In this document: positions 47,531 to 59,649 of the stretch, piece by piece
Layout of the letters: each line of letters starts with the position of its first letter
Numbering within the stretch: position 1 is the first letter of the stretch
Assembly (NCBI GenBank): GCA_027257055.1
Contig: JAPVLO010000153.1
Location: 4,712,001 to 4,776,000, forward strand
Direction of reading: 5' to 3'
DNA: 64,000 nt
Origin: Cephalopachus bancanus
Taxonomy: Eukaryota > Chordata > Mammalia > Primates > Tarsiidae
The notes under the pieces: generated by a model
Seen by the model: only the letters and a program-made list of their open reading frames with translations
The model's database searches: none
What the model was told of the DNA's origin: nothing
Position numbers and translations under genes: made by a program

Positions 47531-48767
47531 CTATTCAGTAAATGGTGCTGGGAAAACTGGCTGACCACACGCAGAAGATTGAAACAGGACCCCTACCTAT
47601 CACCATACACAAAAATTAACTCTAAATGGATCAAAGATCTAAACGTAAAACCGCAAACTATAAGAATCTTAGAAAGCGCAGGAGACACCCTCATGGAAAT
47701 TGGAACTGAGAACCAATTCCTATTCAGAACCCTAAAGGCTAATACCTTAAGAAATCAGAAAGACAAGTGGGACTTCATCAAATTAATGAGCTTCTGCAAA
47801 GCAAAAGAAACCATCAAGAGAGCAGGGAGACAGCCCACAGAATGGGAAAAAATATTTACCAACTGTATATCTGACAAAGGCCTAACATCTAGGATCTATA
47901 AGGAACTCAAATGTGCCAAAAGGAAAAAAACAAACAGCCCCTTTTTAAAAAGTCGGCAAAAGGCATGAATAGACACTTCTCAAAAGAAGATATATGGGCA
48001 GCCAACAGACACATAAAAAAGTGCTCAGCCTCACTCATCATCAGAGAAATACAAATCAAAACCACATTGAGATACCGCCTAACCCCTGTAAGAATGGCCA
48101 TCATTAATAAAACAAGCAACAACAGATGCTGGTGAGGATGCAGAGGAAAAGGAACACTTCTACACTGCCTGTGGGAATGCTGACTAGTACAACCTCTTTG
48201 GAAGACAGTGTGGAGATTTCTGAAAGAGCTAGAAATCGACCTTCCATATGACCCAGCAATTCCCTTATTGGGAATATACCCAGAGGAACTCAAATTATTC
48301 TACGAAAAAGATACCTGCACACGTATGTTTGTTGCAGCTCTATTCACAATAGCAAAAACATGGAACCAACCATGTTGCCCGTCGAAGCTGGACTGGATAA
48401 AAAAAATGTGGTACATATACACAATGGAATATTATACAGCCATAAAGGACAAATATATGGACTTTGCAGCAAATTGGATGGATTTAGAGTCTATCATACT
48501 CAGTGATTTATCACAGAAACAAAGAACTGAGTTCCATATGTTCTCACTCATAAGGTGACCTTGAACAATTATAATACTATAAGAAAGTGATTGGCAGTAG
48601 TAGAAAACTGTCAGGGGAGAGGGGGTGGGATTGGCAGTTGAGAGAAACTGCTAGGGGAGAGAGGGGCTTACCTCATTAACAAGGGTACCTGCATGATCAA
48701 TGTTTGTATACCTAACCCTGAATTGTACGCCACATCTTTATAATAAATAAATACATTTTTTAAAAAA
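47531..48767 (+). mobile_element. 5'-truncated L1 with intact target duplication
   Basis: A perfect 15-bp repeat, TAAAGTTTTTGTTCA, lies at 47516-47530 and 48768-48782. The insert starts CTATTCAGTAAATGGTGCTG in the ORF2 region after the RT. ORF2 fragments: 47579-47968 ([20 protein letters not shown]), 47911-48135, and 48208-48558 up to the ORF2 end. A 3' UTR with G-rich repeats and an A-rich tail follow. Frameshifted, hence inactive, but the youngest-looking L1 here. Confidence 0.95.
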
Positions 48768-48782
48768 TAAAGTTTTTGTTCA

Positions 48783-49204
48783 AACATGGTTCTACAACTT
48801 TTAAAATATAAAATGTAAACTGTTATACATCTTTTGACATATCTAAATATTATACATTCACTTTTCTTGCCTATTTTTTTAATACCTTACTCTTATGACT
48901 GAATTTCAAAGCATATGCCTGGTCTACTCAGGCGATGTGTTTCCAGAGAAGGAACCTGGAGGCTTGAATTTACACAGCGATATCTGCTGAGCCCTGAAAT
49001 GACAACAAACAAGTTTGTCAAGGAGCATATAGCTCCTTATGTACAGTAGAAAGAATCAACTTATACAGACTCAGTGAAGCAAATATTCTAAGGAAACATT
49101 TGGGAGCTCAAAGGGAAGTTCAGATCAAGCAACCAATGAACCTACTAAATGCTTTCCTGAGTAGACCAGGCATAAACACAACAACTTTTAGATTACTCTA
49201 GAAT
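48783..49204. other. Unannotated
   Basis: Nothing recognised. Confidence 0.5.
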
Positions 49205-49330
49205 TCTTAAGAGTGGTGGTTCTCAAAGTGTGGTCTGGGTGAAGCCTCTAAGATCTTTTCAAGGAGTTTGTAGGGTGAAAACTATTCTTACAATAATATT
49301 AAGATGTCATCCATCTTTTTGGCTAAACTT
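49205..49330 (+). mobile_element. hAT-type MER fragment
   Basis: GAGTGGTGGTTCTCAAAGTG followed by AAGATCTTTTCAAGGAG resembles a common hAT family; the family is uncertain. Confidence 0.45.
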
Positions 49331-49499
49331 CCCTCCTAGGTATACAGTGAAGTTTTCCAGAGACTTCATGTCATGTCAGATCACAACAGACTGAATGAAG
49401 AAGCAGATATGAGACTGAACTTACCTTCTACTAAACCAGATGTTTAAGAAACGTGAAACAATGCCATTCTTCACATGAGTATTTTTTTATTTTGAAAAA

Positions 49500-49795
49500 T
49501 GGTTGGGTGTGGTGGCTCAGCATGTAATCCCGGCACTTTGGGAGACTGAGACGAGTGGATTGCCTGAGCCCGCGTGTTTGAGACCATCCTGGGCAGCTTG
49601 GCGAGACTTGTCTCTATAATAAATAAAAAATTAGCCAGGTGTGGTAGCACACGCCTGTAGTTCCAGCTACTTGGAAGGCTGAGGCAAGAGGCTCGCCAGA
49701 GCTCAGCAGGTCGACGCAGGGGTGGCTGTGAGCGTGCCACTGCACTCCAGTCTGGGCGACAAAGTGAGACGCTGACTCAAAAAATAAAAAAGAAA
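49500..49795 (+). mobile_element. Alu dimer, older lineage type
   Basis: Sense. Has CTGAGCCCGCGTGTTTGAGACC and CAGGTCGACGCAGGGGTGGC. The tail is AAAAAATAAAAAAG. Confidence 0.92.
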
Positions 49796-49869
49796 AATAG
49801 TTTTCATTAACTATGTTATTTATATTAACATGTAATGGGCTCAGTTAAGTATTTAAAATATTTTTATAA

Positions 49870-50199
49870 TTTTTTTTGAGTCAAGGTCTCTGTTGCTCAG
49901 GCTGGAGTACAGTGATGCAATCACAGCTCACTGCAGCCTCAACCTCCTGGGCTCAGGTAATCCTTTGCCTCGGCCACTCGACTAGCTGGGACTATAGGCA
50001 CAAGCTACCATGCTCAGCTAAAATTTTTATTTATTTACTTATTTTTTTATTTTTTAATTGTATGTATGTATGTGTGTATGTATTCTGAGACAAGGTCTTG
50101 CTGTGTTGCCTAGGCTGGTCTCAAACTCCTCTGCTCAAGCAATTCTCTTACCTCAGCCTCCCAAAGTGCATTACAAATATGGGCTACTGCACCAGGCCT
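49870..50199 (-). mobile_element. AluJ dimer
   Basis: Antisense ancestral AluJ (CACTGCAGCCTCAACCTCCT, GGCTGGTCTCAAACTCCTC). The mid-linker contains an expanded (TTTA)/(TATG) tract. Confidence 0.88.
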
Positions 50200-50387
50200 G
50201 TAATTTTTTTAGTTTTAATTTTTGTTATGTAAATATTGGCAGATATAACCCATGTAAACAAAAGCTCTTTGGTGTCCTCAATAATAATAACTGAGTCCAC
50301 AGTAAATAATATTTAAGGGTGTAAAAGGTACTGAAATCAAAACAAACAACAACAAAAAAAACCCCCAGAACTTTGAACCACTAATCT

Positions 50388-50557
50388 AGGGCCTTGCTTC
50401 TCAAAGTGTGGTCCATAGACCAGCAGTATTGGCTGGAAGCTTGTTAGAAAGTCAGAATCTTAGCGCCACCTCAGAGCTACTGACTCAGAATCTGCATTTT
50501 TACAAGATCCTTAGGTGATTCATAGGCCCAATTAGGTTGAGAAACCTTGGCCTATTT
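50388..50557. mobile_element. MER5/MER20-like hAT element
   Basis: GCTTCTCAAAGTGTGGTCCA, GCTTGTTAGAAAGTCAGAAT and GACTCAGAATCTGCATTTTT. The ends CTTGCTTCTCAA and TTGAGAAACCTTGG are inverted repeats, so the element appears complete. Confidence 0.7.
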
Positions 50558-50604
50558 AGTTAATTATACTCCAGATACAGCATAATGATTAAAAACATGA
50601 ATGC

Positions 50605-50900
50605 GGCCAGGCTCAGTGGCTCAGCCTATAATCCCAGCACTTTGGAAGGCTGAGGCGAGTGGATTGCCTGAACCTGCGGGTTCGAGACCAGCCCGGGCAG
50701 CTTGGCAAGACCTCTTCTCTACAATAAATCAAAAATTAGCTGGGTATGGTAGTACACATCTTTAGTTCTGGTTACTTGGAAGGTTGAGGTGGAAAGATCA
50801 TGGAGCCCAGCAGATTGACGCTTGGGTGGCCATTAGTGTGTCACTGCACTCCAGCCCGGGTGACAGAGTGAGACTCCAACTCAAACAAAACAAAACAAAA
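50605..50900 (+). mobile_element. Alu dimer, older lineage type
   Basis: Sense. CATGAATGC flanks both ends. The tail is (CAAAA)n. Confidence 0.92.
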
Positions 50901-50904
50901 GCCA

Positions 50905-51135
50905 TGAATGCTGGAGCTAGAGTCCTTAGGTTTGAATTTTATCATATCCACTTGCTAGCTGGGTGAATTAAGGCAAATTTCATAGACTTCTGTGACTCAG
51001 TCTTCTCATCTGTAAAGTAGGAAAAATAAGTATCAGCTCACTGAGTTATTATGGAGATAAAAAAAAAACTAATATATGAAAAAGCATAGAATGATGCCTT
51101 GCTCGTAATAAACAGTCAACAAGTACTTGTTGCAT
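50905..51135 (+). mobile_element. MIR SINE
   Basis: Sense MIR: CACTTGCTAGCTGGGTGAAT, GACTCAGTCTTCTCATCTGT, AAAGTAGGAAAAATAAG. Only the Alu's A-tail separates it from the preceding Alu. Confidence 0.8.
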
Positions 51136-51419
51136 GTTAGATGCTATTCCCACTTCAGGGAGCTTATAGATTAGTGGAAAGACAGGGATTCCAGAAACTT
51201 CCATACAACAAAACTGCTAACTAGATTCCTTGTCTGTTCAAAAAGGCAGAGGAAGCCCAGACATTACCCAAGGAAGTCAAAGATTTGATTCTAAAACTCC
51301 AAGGATAACGGAAGATTCCAGATGGAAAGTAAGGAGAAGTCATGTTCATTCGCAGAAACAGCAAGTGCAAAGGCAGAGAAGCCTGGGAGAGTGTGATATA
51401 ATGGAGGAAGGACAGTTTT

Positions 51420-51540
51420 CCTCACCAAAACCTTTGAGCTTCACAAATGAGGAAACTGAGACAGAGAAGTTAAGGTCACAGAGCTAGAAAGAAGAGTGGC
51501 CAGCATTCAAACAAATGCAGGTGGGCTCCTAAGTCCAAGA
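51420..51540 (-). mobile_element. MIR SINE fragment, antisense
   Basis: ATGAGGAAACTGAGACAGAG, AAGTTAAGGTCACAGAGCTA. Confidence 0.6.
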
Positions 51541-51854
51541 ACGTCTCCACTATGTGATGCAGCCTCTGTCTGTGATACCAACAATTTGATATTTGTTGAA
51601 ATTTATTTTATAGCTAATTAGTGATGTATGTTGCAGAAGTTCTAGGTTCTTTACTTAGATACTGGGGTCTATTTGCAGCAAATAAACCAAACTTATGAAT
51701 GGTGGCGTTCAAATCTGAATGGGATCAGATGATGAAGGGCTTATTGGCAAGGCAATAAGGATCCAGATTTCATTGAGGAAAACTGTCCTTCCTCCACAGA
51801 GGAGCACTGGAGACTTGTAACAGAGAGTGACAATTGGATTTCAGGATTATAAAG

Positions 51855-52734
<880 letters not shown>

Positions 52735-52957
52735 AATCATATTAAAGGCAATACTATAGGGACAGAGAAAAGATCAGTGGTTACCTGGTGCTGTGGGTTA
52801 GGGGAGGAGGTGACCACAAGGGGGCACAGTGGCTTTTTAGGGGGGTGATAGGACTGTTCTACATCTTGACTGTGGTTACCCAGTTAGATGTGTTTGTCAA
52901 AATGTATAGAACTGTGTACTGCATGTAAATTATACCTCAGTAAACCTGACTTTCAAA
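52735..52957 (+). mobile_element. Old L1M 3' end
   Basis: CAGTGGTTACCTGGTGCTGT, ACATCTTGACTGTGGTTACC and CATGTAAATTATACCTCAGT mark the 3' UTR of a medium-age L1M. Confidence 0.8.
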
Positions 52958-53300
52958 ATTCACATATTATGCCTTTTCTATTTGTGAATTAGTCCTCTCT
53001 TTATTTCCTTAGCATTCTTTTATACTTAATATTTCCAGCGTGCTTAGTATTTGTCCGGCACAATGCTAAATGTTTATTTAATATTATGTTGAGCCATTTC
53101 AAATTGCCATTTTCATAGGTCAAAAGATGATCAAATATCAGCCATTTCAGGTGACTCAACCTGATATTTACCATAATTCTTTGAGATAGATACTATTACC
53201 ATCTTCATTTTGAGATAGTAGAATGAACTCAGGATGGTTATGTAATTTTCCTAAGAACACAGTGAGGAATGAAATCTAGGTGCTAAAGAATATATGCTTG

Positions 53301-53654
53301 GCCAGGCTCAGTGGCTCAGCCTGTAATCCCAGCACTTTGGCCCTCTACATGCCCAAGTCGTGCATTGTAGGTGAATGCCCCTCAGCCTGTAATCCCAGCA
53401 CTTTGGGAGGCCGAGGTGAGTGGATTGCACGAGCCCGCAGGTTTGAGACCAGCCCGGGCAAAGCCCTCGCTTCTACAATAAATTTTAAAAAATTAGCCAG
53501 GCATGGTAGCACGCTCCTGTAGTTCTGGCTACTTGGAAGGCTGAGGTGGAAGGATCACTGGAGCCCAGCACGTCGATGCTGGGGTGGCCGTGAGTGTGCC
53601 ATTGCACTCCAGCCAGGGTGACAGAGTGAGACTCCAACACACACGCACTTACAT

Positions 53655-53689
<35 letters not shown>
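53301..53689 (+). mobile_element. Alu interrupted by an inverted 35-bp copy
   Basis: The Alu starts normally (GGCCAGGCTCAGTGGCTCAG) and breaks after CACTTTGG at 53340. Then come 35 bases (53341-53375) complementary to 52291-52325 with one mismatch, and a few untemplated bases. The Alu resumes at 53381 with a repeat of its own previous 26 bases. The rest is a normal dimer, but the tail has become (CA)n (53637-53689). Confidence 0.9.
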
Positions 53690-53690
<1 letters not shown>

Positions 53691-54934
53691 ATATGTGCTC
53701 AACAGAGAAAACTGATAAAACACAGAAAATTCCAAAGAAGAAAAAAGACCCAAGTACAACACCATCACCTAGTGATAACATTTTGGTGTGTGATCATCAG
53801 ATATTTTTCTGAGCATTCAGTAAACATTATTTTGATGCTGTTTTCCAATAATTGAAGAAGAGAGTTACAGATATTAAATAAATACTGTACAGTGGGGCTA
53901 CAAAGATTTTTATTTTATTTCAGCTTGCCAGACATTTCGATAATTGAAAAACAGCATAATGCTATTTTATGCACTAAAAACTTTAATTTTTACAATTCAT
54001 CTTCTCTTCTCCTTACTTCTGCCTCTTAATACTGGAGTCAAATTCAAATATTTAAAAGACTATTGATAATCATCATGAATTTCCAGTGCAACAGCAGAAA
54101 AAAAAATGCCCTCACTTCAAAATAGCCTAAAAATACAGGTGTCCATGTAACTAATTACCACATTAATTTATCTCAAGGGTCCTCTTATCTTTCCCCTCTT
54201 GTGAGTCATTGATAACTTGCCGGCTTCAGATGAATTCACTGTCTCAGAAATAGAGAAAGAGCATTGTAGAGTTAATTCCAGCTGCCAGAGAAGCTCAATA
54301 AGCCCCCAAGAAGCTTTTGAAAAATCAAAAAACCCTTAAAAAGGTCTTTAAAAGTAGTTTTTCATGTTTGGCCCAACAGAGTAATAATGCTTCTTTAAAG
54401 ATAGCGGGAGTGTGAGCCAATCAATATGCTATTAAGACACTGACAGCACTGAGATAGGATTACACGGTGAAGAAATTGTGAAACCTTTAACTTTTTCATT
54501 TTCAGCAAGAAGAATTGAGAGAAGTGGCTTTTTAAAATTTATTTTTATCTGAATGGCCTTAGGTAATACAATTTTTTCATTTTAGGCCAGGAAGTTCACC
54601 CTCCGTCCACATACAACTAGGAGAGCAAGTTAACTTTTTATCTTTTCTATTACTATGTTTTTGTGACTTTTCCCCCCAAGGCAGCCAGGCTTGCTGGTTT
54701 AAGGGGAAAAAAACACAACTACTTACCTGATGAAGGCTCTTTCCAATTATTACTTTTATTTCATTATTGAGAATATAAGTGTTTGACCAGATTAACTTAC
54801 AAAGTAATTTGGCTGCATTTACACATTAACCTGAGCTCTGAAACATTTTTCTAAATAGAAGTCAGTGGTCTATGAAGATTTTTAAGGCAGAAGGATCTGT
54901 AGAAGACATATGTGCCACTTAATTTTACAAATAA
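53690..54934. other. Unannotated AT-rich sequence
   Basis: No repeat or gene I can name. Confidence 0.5.
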
Positions 54935-55040
54935 TAAAACTGATGCCCAGAGAGGTTAACTGACTTGTTTAAGACCACACAGATGAGACGATAATATTGG
55001 AGTTGAAAAATCACCCTAAAACCCTGACCCTCAGAATAGA
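54935..55040 (-). mobile_element. MIR SINE fragment, antisense
   Basis: TGATGCCCAGAGAGGTTAAC, GTTTAAGACCACACAGATGA. Confidence 0.65.
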
Positions 55041-55054
55041 CTACAACGTTCTGC

Positions 55055-55215
55055 TCTGAGTGTACATTAGCATCACTCCAGAGAGCTTTAAAAAAAAATC
55101 CCAAAGCCTAAACTGTACCACAGACTAATTAAATTAGAATCCCAAGAGTGGGTATCTAGGCATCAGTGATTTTTAAACTTTCCAGGAGATTCCAATGGTC
55201 ACTCTCCAAGTTCAC
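55055..55215. mobile_element. MER20-like hAT fragment
   Basis: GTGTACATTAGCATCACTCC, AGAGAGCTTTAAAAA, ATTAGAATCCCAAGAGTGG follow MER20-like order. Confidence 0.55.
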
Positions 55216-55276
55216 AGAACTAATGGGTAGAGGCTTTTTGCTATTTTGAGTGTTCACTTTTAAAAAGTCAACTTAC

Positions 55277-55356
55277 TGGGCAGGGCAACCCCCTCAGTTC
55301 CCCTCCCACTATGGAAGCTTTTCTGTCCTCTCAATAAATCCTGCTTTCTAAAAAAA
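55277..55356 (+). mobile_element. LTR-R-like micro-retroposon, copy 2
   Basis: A 73-bp body starting TGGGCAGGGCAACCCCCTCA; its last 29 bases are identical to copy 1 (AATAAA included). An A tail follows. A 15-bp target duplication flanks it: AAAAAGTCAACTTAC at 55262-55276 and AAAAAGTTAACTTAC at 55357-55371, one mismatch. The target site is different from copy 1, so this is an independent insertion. Confidence 0.8.
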
Positions 55357-55371
55357 AAAAAGTTAACTTAC

Positions 55372-56139
55372 CATCATTATCAGAAGCATAGGTCATGCCT
55401 GATTTTGAACATACACCAGATCGAATTTTGTCCATTCAAACTTAATGTTATGTGGAAGATTTTAGTCCTATTTTCCAAATATATCCAGCTGTCTGCCTTC
55501 CAGTTACTTGTGACTGAGTGCAGGCACTTGACTGGGGTTGGTCAAATGAGTTGTGAACAAACAGCACTTTGGAGCTGGAGCCTTCGGTTGCTAGTTCCAG
55601 CCCTTCCAAAACTCTTGTTCTCTCTGCCACAGTGATCAACAATGTTCCAAAGAGTGGCACTTCGGCAGTCCTCCCAGAGTGAGGACAATATTCACAATTA
55701 ATATGTAATATGAATTTTAAAAAAGTAGATTTGGGTTGTTTCAAGCCTATGAGATTTTGAGGCTGTGTGTTACTATAGGATAAACCAATCCATCCTAAAT
55801 TACTCACTATATAATCCTAACATTGTATTGCTGTGAAAAGTGAATTATCTTTAAAAGAAGAATTTATCTCTCTCAAAATCCCATACTTGAGACTCCATTG
55901 ATTTTTTTTTACTCTTACTGAGGCTAGATCATAAATATTTATTCTCAATCTCAAACTTCTGAAAGCTCGTTTTGCTACCCAAATTAGTGCTATTTCCATG
56001 CCTCATAAAACGTCAACTAGAAGAATCACATGGAAGAATTCCAGATGTTCAGAAATGAGAAGGTATCTTTAACAGATTCAGGTCTTCTCAATACATACAG
56101 TGGGACTTCTGCTAGCATGACAGCTGTTGTAATAGCTAC
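55372..56139. other. Unannotated
   Basis: Nothing recognised. Confidence 0.5.
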
Positions 56140-57165
56140 CACTGGATTTGAGAAAGGTGTTCATTTGTCAGGACTAGTTTTCTAGGCTCAAGAAGGCTAA
56201 TTTCTCAAGACAGGTGGCTGAGACAGTTTCTCCAAACAGGCGAAGAGTCTGGTTTTCTGAGCTACCACATAGAAAAATAGGTTGTGGTTGAGAACCAGTT
56301 AGAGCCAGTCAGAACCAAGGCAACTAATTTGCGTGCTACCTGACCTTGCCCCTCATTATACATTCATTATACAACATTATCATGGTAAATAACACTCCCT
56401 CCAGAGTTGACAGTTCCAACTCTGCCCATTTATGGTAACAAACTGAATGGAACCAGTTCTTAGAAATCTCCACCTCTTTCCCAGGAAATCCATGAATATT
56501 CCACCCCTTACTTAGCATATAATCAAGAGATAATGATAAAAATAAAACCCCAGCAATTTATGGCTCCTATTCTTCCTGTAGACCAACCCAGGCTGCTCTG
56601 CCTATGAAGTAGCCTGCTCTCTGTCATTTCAATAAACTTGCTTTCATTTTTCAACTGAAACATCAGCAAGGTACAGGGGTTGCTCTGCCTACAGAGTAAC
56701 TTTCTTTCTGTTCCTCTTTTCTTTTAATAAACTTACCTTCAAGCCGGGCTCGGTGGCTCAGCCTGTAATCCCGCGCCTTTGGGAGGCTGAGGTGAGTGGA
56801 TTGCCTGAGCCCGCGGGTTCGAGACCCGCCTGGGCAACTTGGCGAGACCTCATCTCTACCATAAATCAAAAAATTAGCCGGGTGTGGTAGCGCGCGCCTG
56901 TAGTTCCAGCGACTCGGAAGGCTGAGACGGAAAGATAGCTGGAGCCCAGCAGGCAAGGCTGCCGTGGCCGGGAGTGGCCACTGCACTCCAGTCTGAGCGA
57001 CAGAGTGAGACTCCAACTCAAAAAAATAAATAAATAATAAATAAATAAACTTACTTTCACTTTACTTTGTTGGTTTGCTCTTGAAATCTTTCCTATACCC
57101 AGCCAGGAACCCACTTGACCTCTCAGGCTGGAGTCCAACTTTGAGGCTCCTCCTCCTATGTCAGA
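56140..57165 (+). mobile_element. Class I ERV solo LTR, split by Alu
   Basis: Same family as 35480-36225. It has two consecutive R-like units, each starting GCTCTGCCTA and each with an AATAAA (56631 and 56725). The second is interrupted by an Alu at 56743-57048. The 3' part reads ACTTTACTTTGTTGG followed by GGAACCCACTTGACCTCTC. The 5' boundary is approximate. No gag, pol or env sequence adjoins. Confidence 0.75.
56743..57048 (+). mobile_element. Alu dimer, young subfamily, in LTR
   Basis: Has CCCGCGCCTTTGGGAGG, GGTTCGAGACCCGCC and the hairpin GTGGCCGGGAGTGGCCAC. ATAAACTTACCTTC and ATAAACTTACTTTC are the flanking target duplication, within the LTR's second AATAAA region. Confidence 0.93.
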
Positions 57166-57904
57166 CTCATACTTGAACTCATTTTTAAGTTGTTTCTTTA
57201 TACTGTTGCCTTAAAATTGTTTCGAATTTTTTAAAGTCTCCAACAGTGGACATAATTATTATGGTTATTGTATTACTCTATGACTTGTGATCCAGTTCAC
57301 TGAAAGGCAATAACTCTGGGGTCTGGAAAGATGACTTCCAACTTCTTTTCCAACATTTGTATCCTAACATTCTTTTTTCTTGAATATAATGCCTTCCCCT
57401 TTCCTTTCTTTTCCAGAGCCCATTGGAGCCCCTGCCATAATGAAGGGACTGACTGTCTTGGAAGAAGAGCTCTCTCATCTCCGACTCAGCACCTGTGGGT
57501 AGAAGCAGCAAAATGCACCAGCCCCCCAATTGTGGGCTTAGATTTGGCCATGATAATATTATGGGATGGGGAAAAATAGATTCTGGGAAGCTGAGAGTCA
57601 GAATCACTGGGAAGAGCGGCAGAGAAAAGGCTAAGGAGACACCACAAACTCCAATAACACTTGACCAATTCATAGCAAATGAATCCCTCATGTGGTAAGA
57701 GACAGAGATGAGAGAACAACCCTGCATTGTAAGGATGAACTTGTTGACCTAATAATGAGCTTCTTCCTCTTCTACATGTATGATACTGTGACTAGTGCTG
57801 GAGCATAATATTGTGCTCCAGTTAGCGACATCTAAGTCAGTTGGTCCTCTAAACACTCCTTTTAAACTGAGAGTCTCATTTTATGTAGTTGATGAAATAA
57901 TCTA
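57166..57904. other. Unannotated
   Basis: Nothing recognised; opposite-strand frames overlap at 57278-57727 without gene-like features. Confidence 0.45.
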
Positions 57905-58205
57905 TTTTTTATTTTTATAGAGATGTGGGGTACAAGTGCCCCTAGTAGTACCCAGGGACCTTCAATCCCTTCCTTGTGCTAATATGACTAATGTTCAGGA
58001 CCCACTTGTGAGTGAGAACACACAGTATTCAGTTCTTTGTTTCTGTGATAGTTCACTTAGTATTATGGTCTTCCAGCTCTGTCCAATGTGCTGTGAAGTC
58101 CATGATTTTTTCTTCTTTATGGCTGTGTAATACTCCATTATGTATATGTATCACATTTTCTTTATCCAGTCCGCTTTTGATGGGCAGTAAGGTTGGTTCT
58201 GTGTG
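57905..58205 (-). mobile_element. L1 3' fragment, antisense
   Basis: AGTGAGAACACACAGTATTC, TTGTTTCTGTGATAGTTCAC, TTATGGCTGTGTAATACTCC are antisense ORF2 C-terminus of a primate-age L1. A small piece of L1 3' UTR may also lie at 58765-58815. Confidence 0.8.
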
Positions 58206-59127
58206 AAATAACCCATTTTTAAGCATTTACCTTTGTTCCTTTTTTTTCCTATGGGAAATTTCCCCACGACTCTAGTAATCAATTCCACAACTTAGTGGTG
58301 ACCCTACAAGTTCAAGAATAAAAAATTTAAGGAAAGGAGGTAAAGTTAGTTTGCAAAATTGTAAAGAAAGCTGCAAGAATGCTATTTGTTTTCTGAAGAG
58401 AGAACATATTTCTATTGACTAAAGTTAAACTCGGCTGTTTTCTCAAAAAAACCTGATCAATGAGTCATTGTGACTAGAAGGTTACCATGGTGTAGAAGAG
58501 AGACTCCAAGACCTGGAAAACGAGAAGCTTCAGTTTCAAGTATCATTCTATCATCCGCCAGTTCTGCAACTGTAAATATTAGGTACAATTTCAAGCATTC
58601 ACTTTTTGTATCTTGTAAAATAGGTAAAATAATAAATCTGCTCTATCTTGGAATCCAACTGGACATCATATACCTCAAATTCTGGCTTTGATATTGTTAT
58701 CAATATGAGAGTATCTGAAAGTTTAATCGTAACTATTAGGGAATTTTTTTTCAGCATATAAAAAAATTTTTAAAATAGATTTAGGGGGTATAGGTGCAGT
58801 TTTGTACATGGTTGAGAAACAATAAAAGGAAGCATTGTAATGCCTCTAATTTACTCTTAAAATTTCAAGTTGACAATATTCTATAAATGTGTGTTCATTT
58901 TAAGAAATACTCCAGGGCTATTATTATCTTAGTAGTATATGAATATTTAGTGGTATCATTTGGTATTTAATCAGAAAACGACACTCTAGAGGCAGCTACT
59001 TTAAGCACTTCAGCTATTTTTATCTCTAATACACACCAGAGGTTTTTCTAATGAGCGTAATTGATGTTGGAAATGGGTTTTCATTGGTGAAAATAATGTG
59101 CTTAATATATGTGAATTGGTTAGTGCA
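58206..59127. other. Unannotated AT-rich sequence
   Basis: Nothing beyond the possible L1 scrap at 58765-58815. Confidence 0.45.
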
Positions 59128-59350
59128 GGAGTCAGCAAACTTTTTCTGTAAAGGACTAGATAGTATTTTTGGCTGTGTGGGCCATATACCTTCTGTCACA
59201 ATGATTCACCTTTGTCACTATAGTCTTAAACCAGTCATAGATAATGTGTAAATAAACCAGCATGGCTGTGTTCCAGTAAAACTTTATTTACAAAAATAGG
59301 TACAGCCTGTATTTGGCCTGGGCACCGTAGTTGGCCTGGACTAGCACAGA
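59128..59350 (+). mobile_element. hAT-Charlie-type MER element
   Basis: GAGTCAGCAAACTTTTTCTG, GTGTGGGCCATATACCTTCT, GCTGTGTTCCAGTAAAACTT and GGCACCGTAGTTGG; nearly complete. Same family as 1465-1685. Confidence 0.75.
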
Positions 59351-59649
59351 AACACTGCCTGACCTCAAATGAATAAAGTTTAAGAATATACATCTCTTCA
59401 TACATTAAGATGGCTCCCAAGGTGGAATTCCAAAGCAGTACTAAGTCTACTGGTCGGTGGATATTATTACACTTACGTCTACTGCCTTTAGGATATTATT
59501 GCACTTGTCCCAAATGCACCATTCAAACAGGAAGTGATTGGAGTATCTAAAAGGGCAAATACTTGAAACAATTGAGCTGCATACTTTTAAGCCTCCTTGT
59601 CAATAAATGTATGGTAGCAGAGTTTGTCTGAATCTTGCTATTATTATTA

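Noticed and set aside
52812..52826. Second CTCF-like sequence (CCACAAGGGGGCAC)
   Set aside because: Breaks the core at one position and lies in an old L1 3' UTR whose family sequence is similar; weak evidence.
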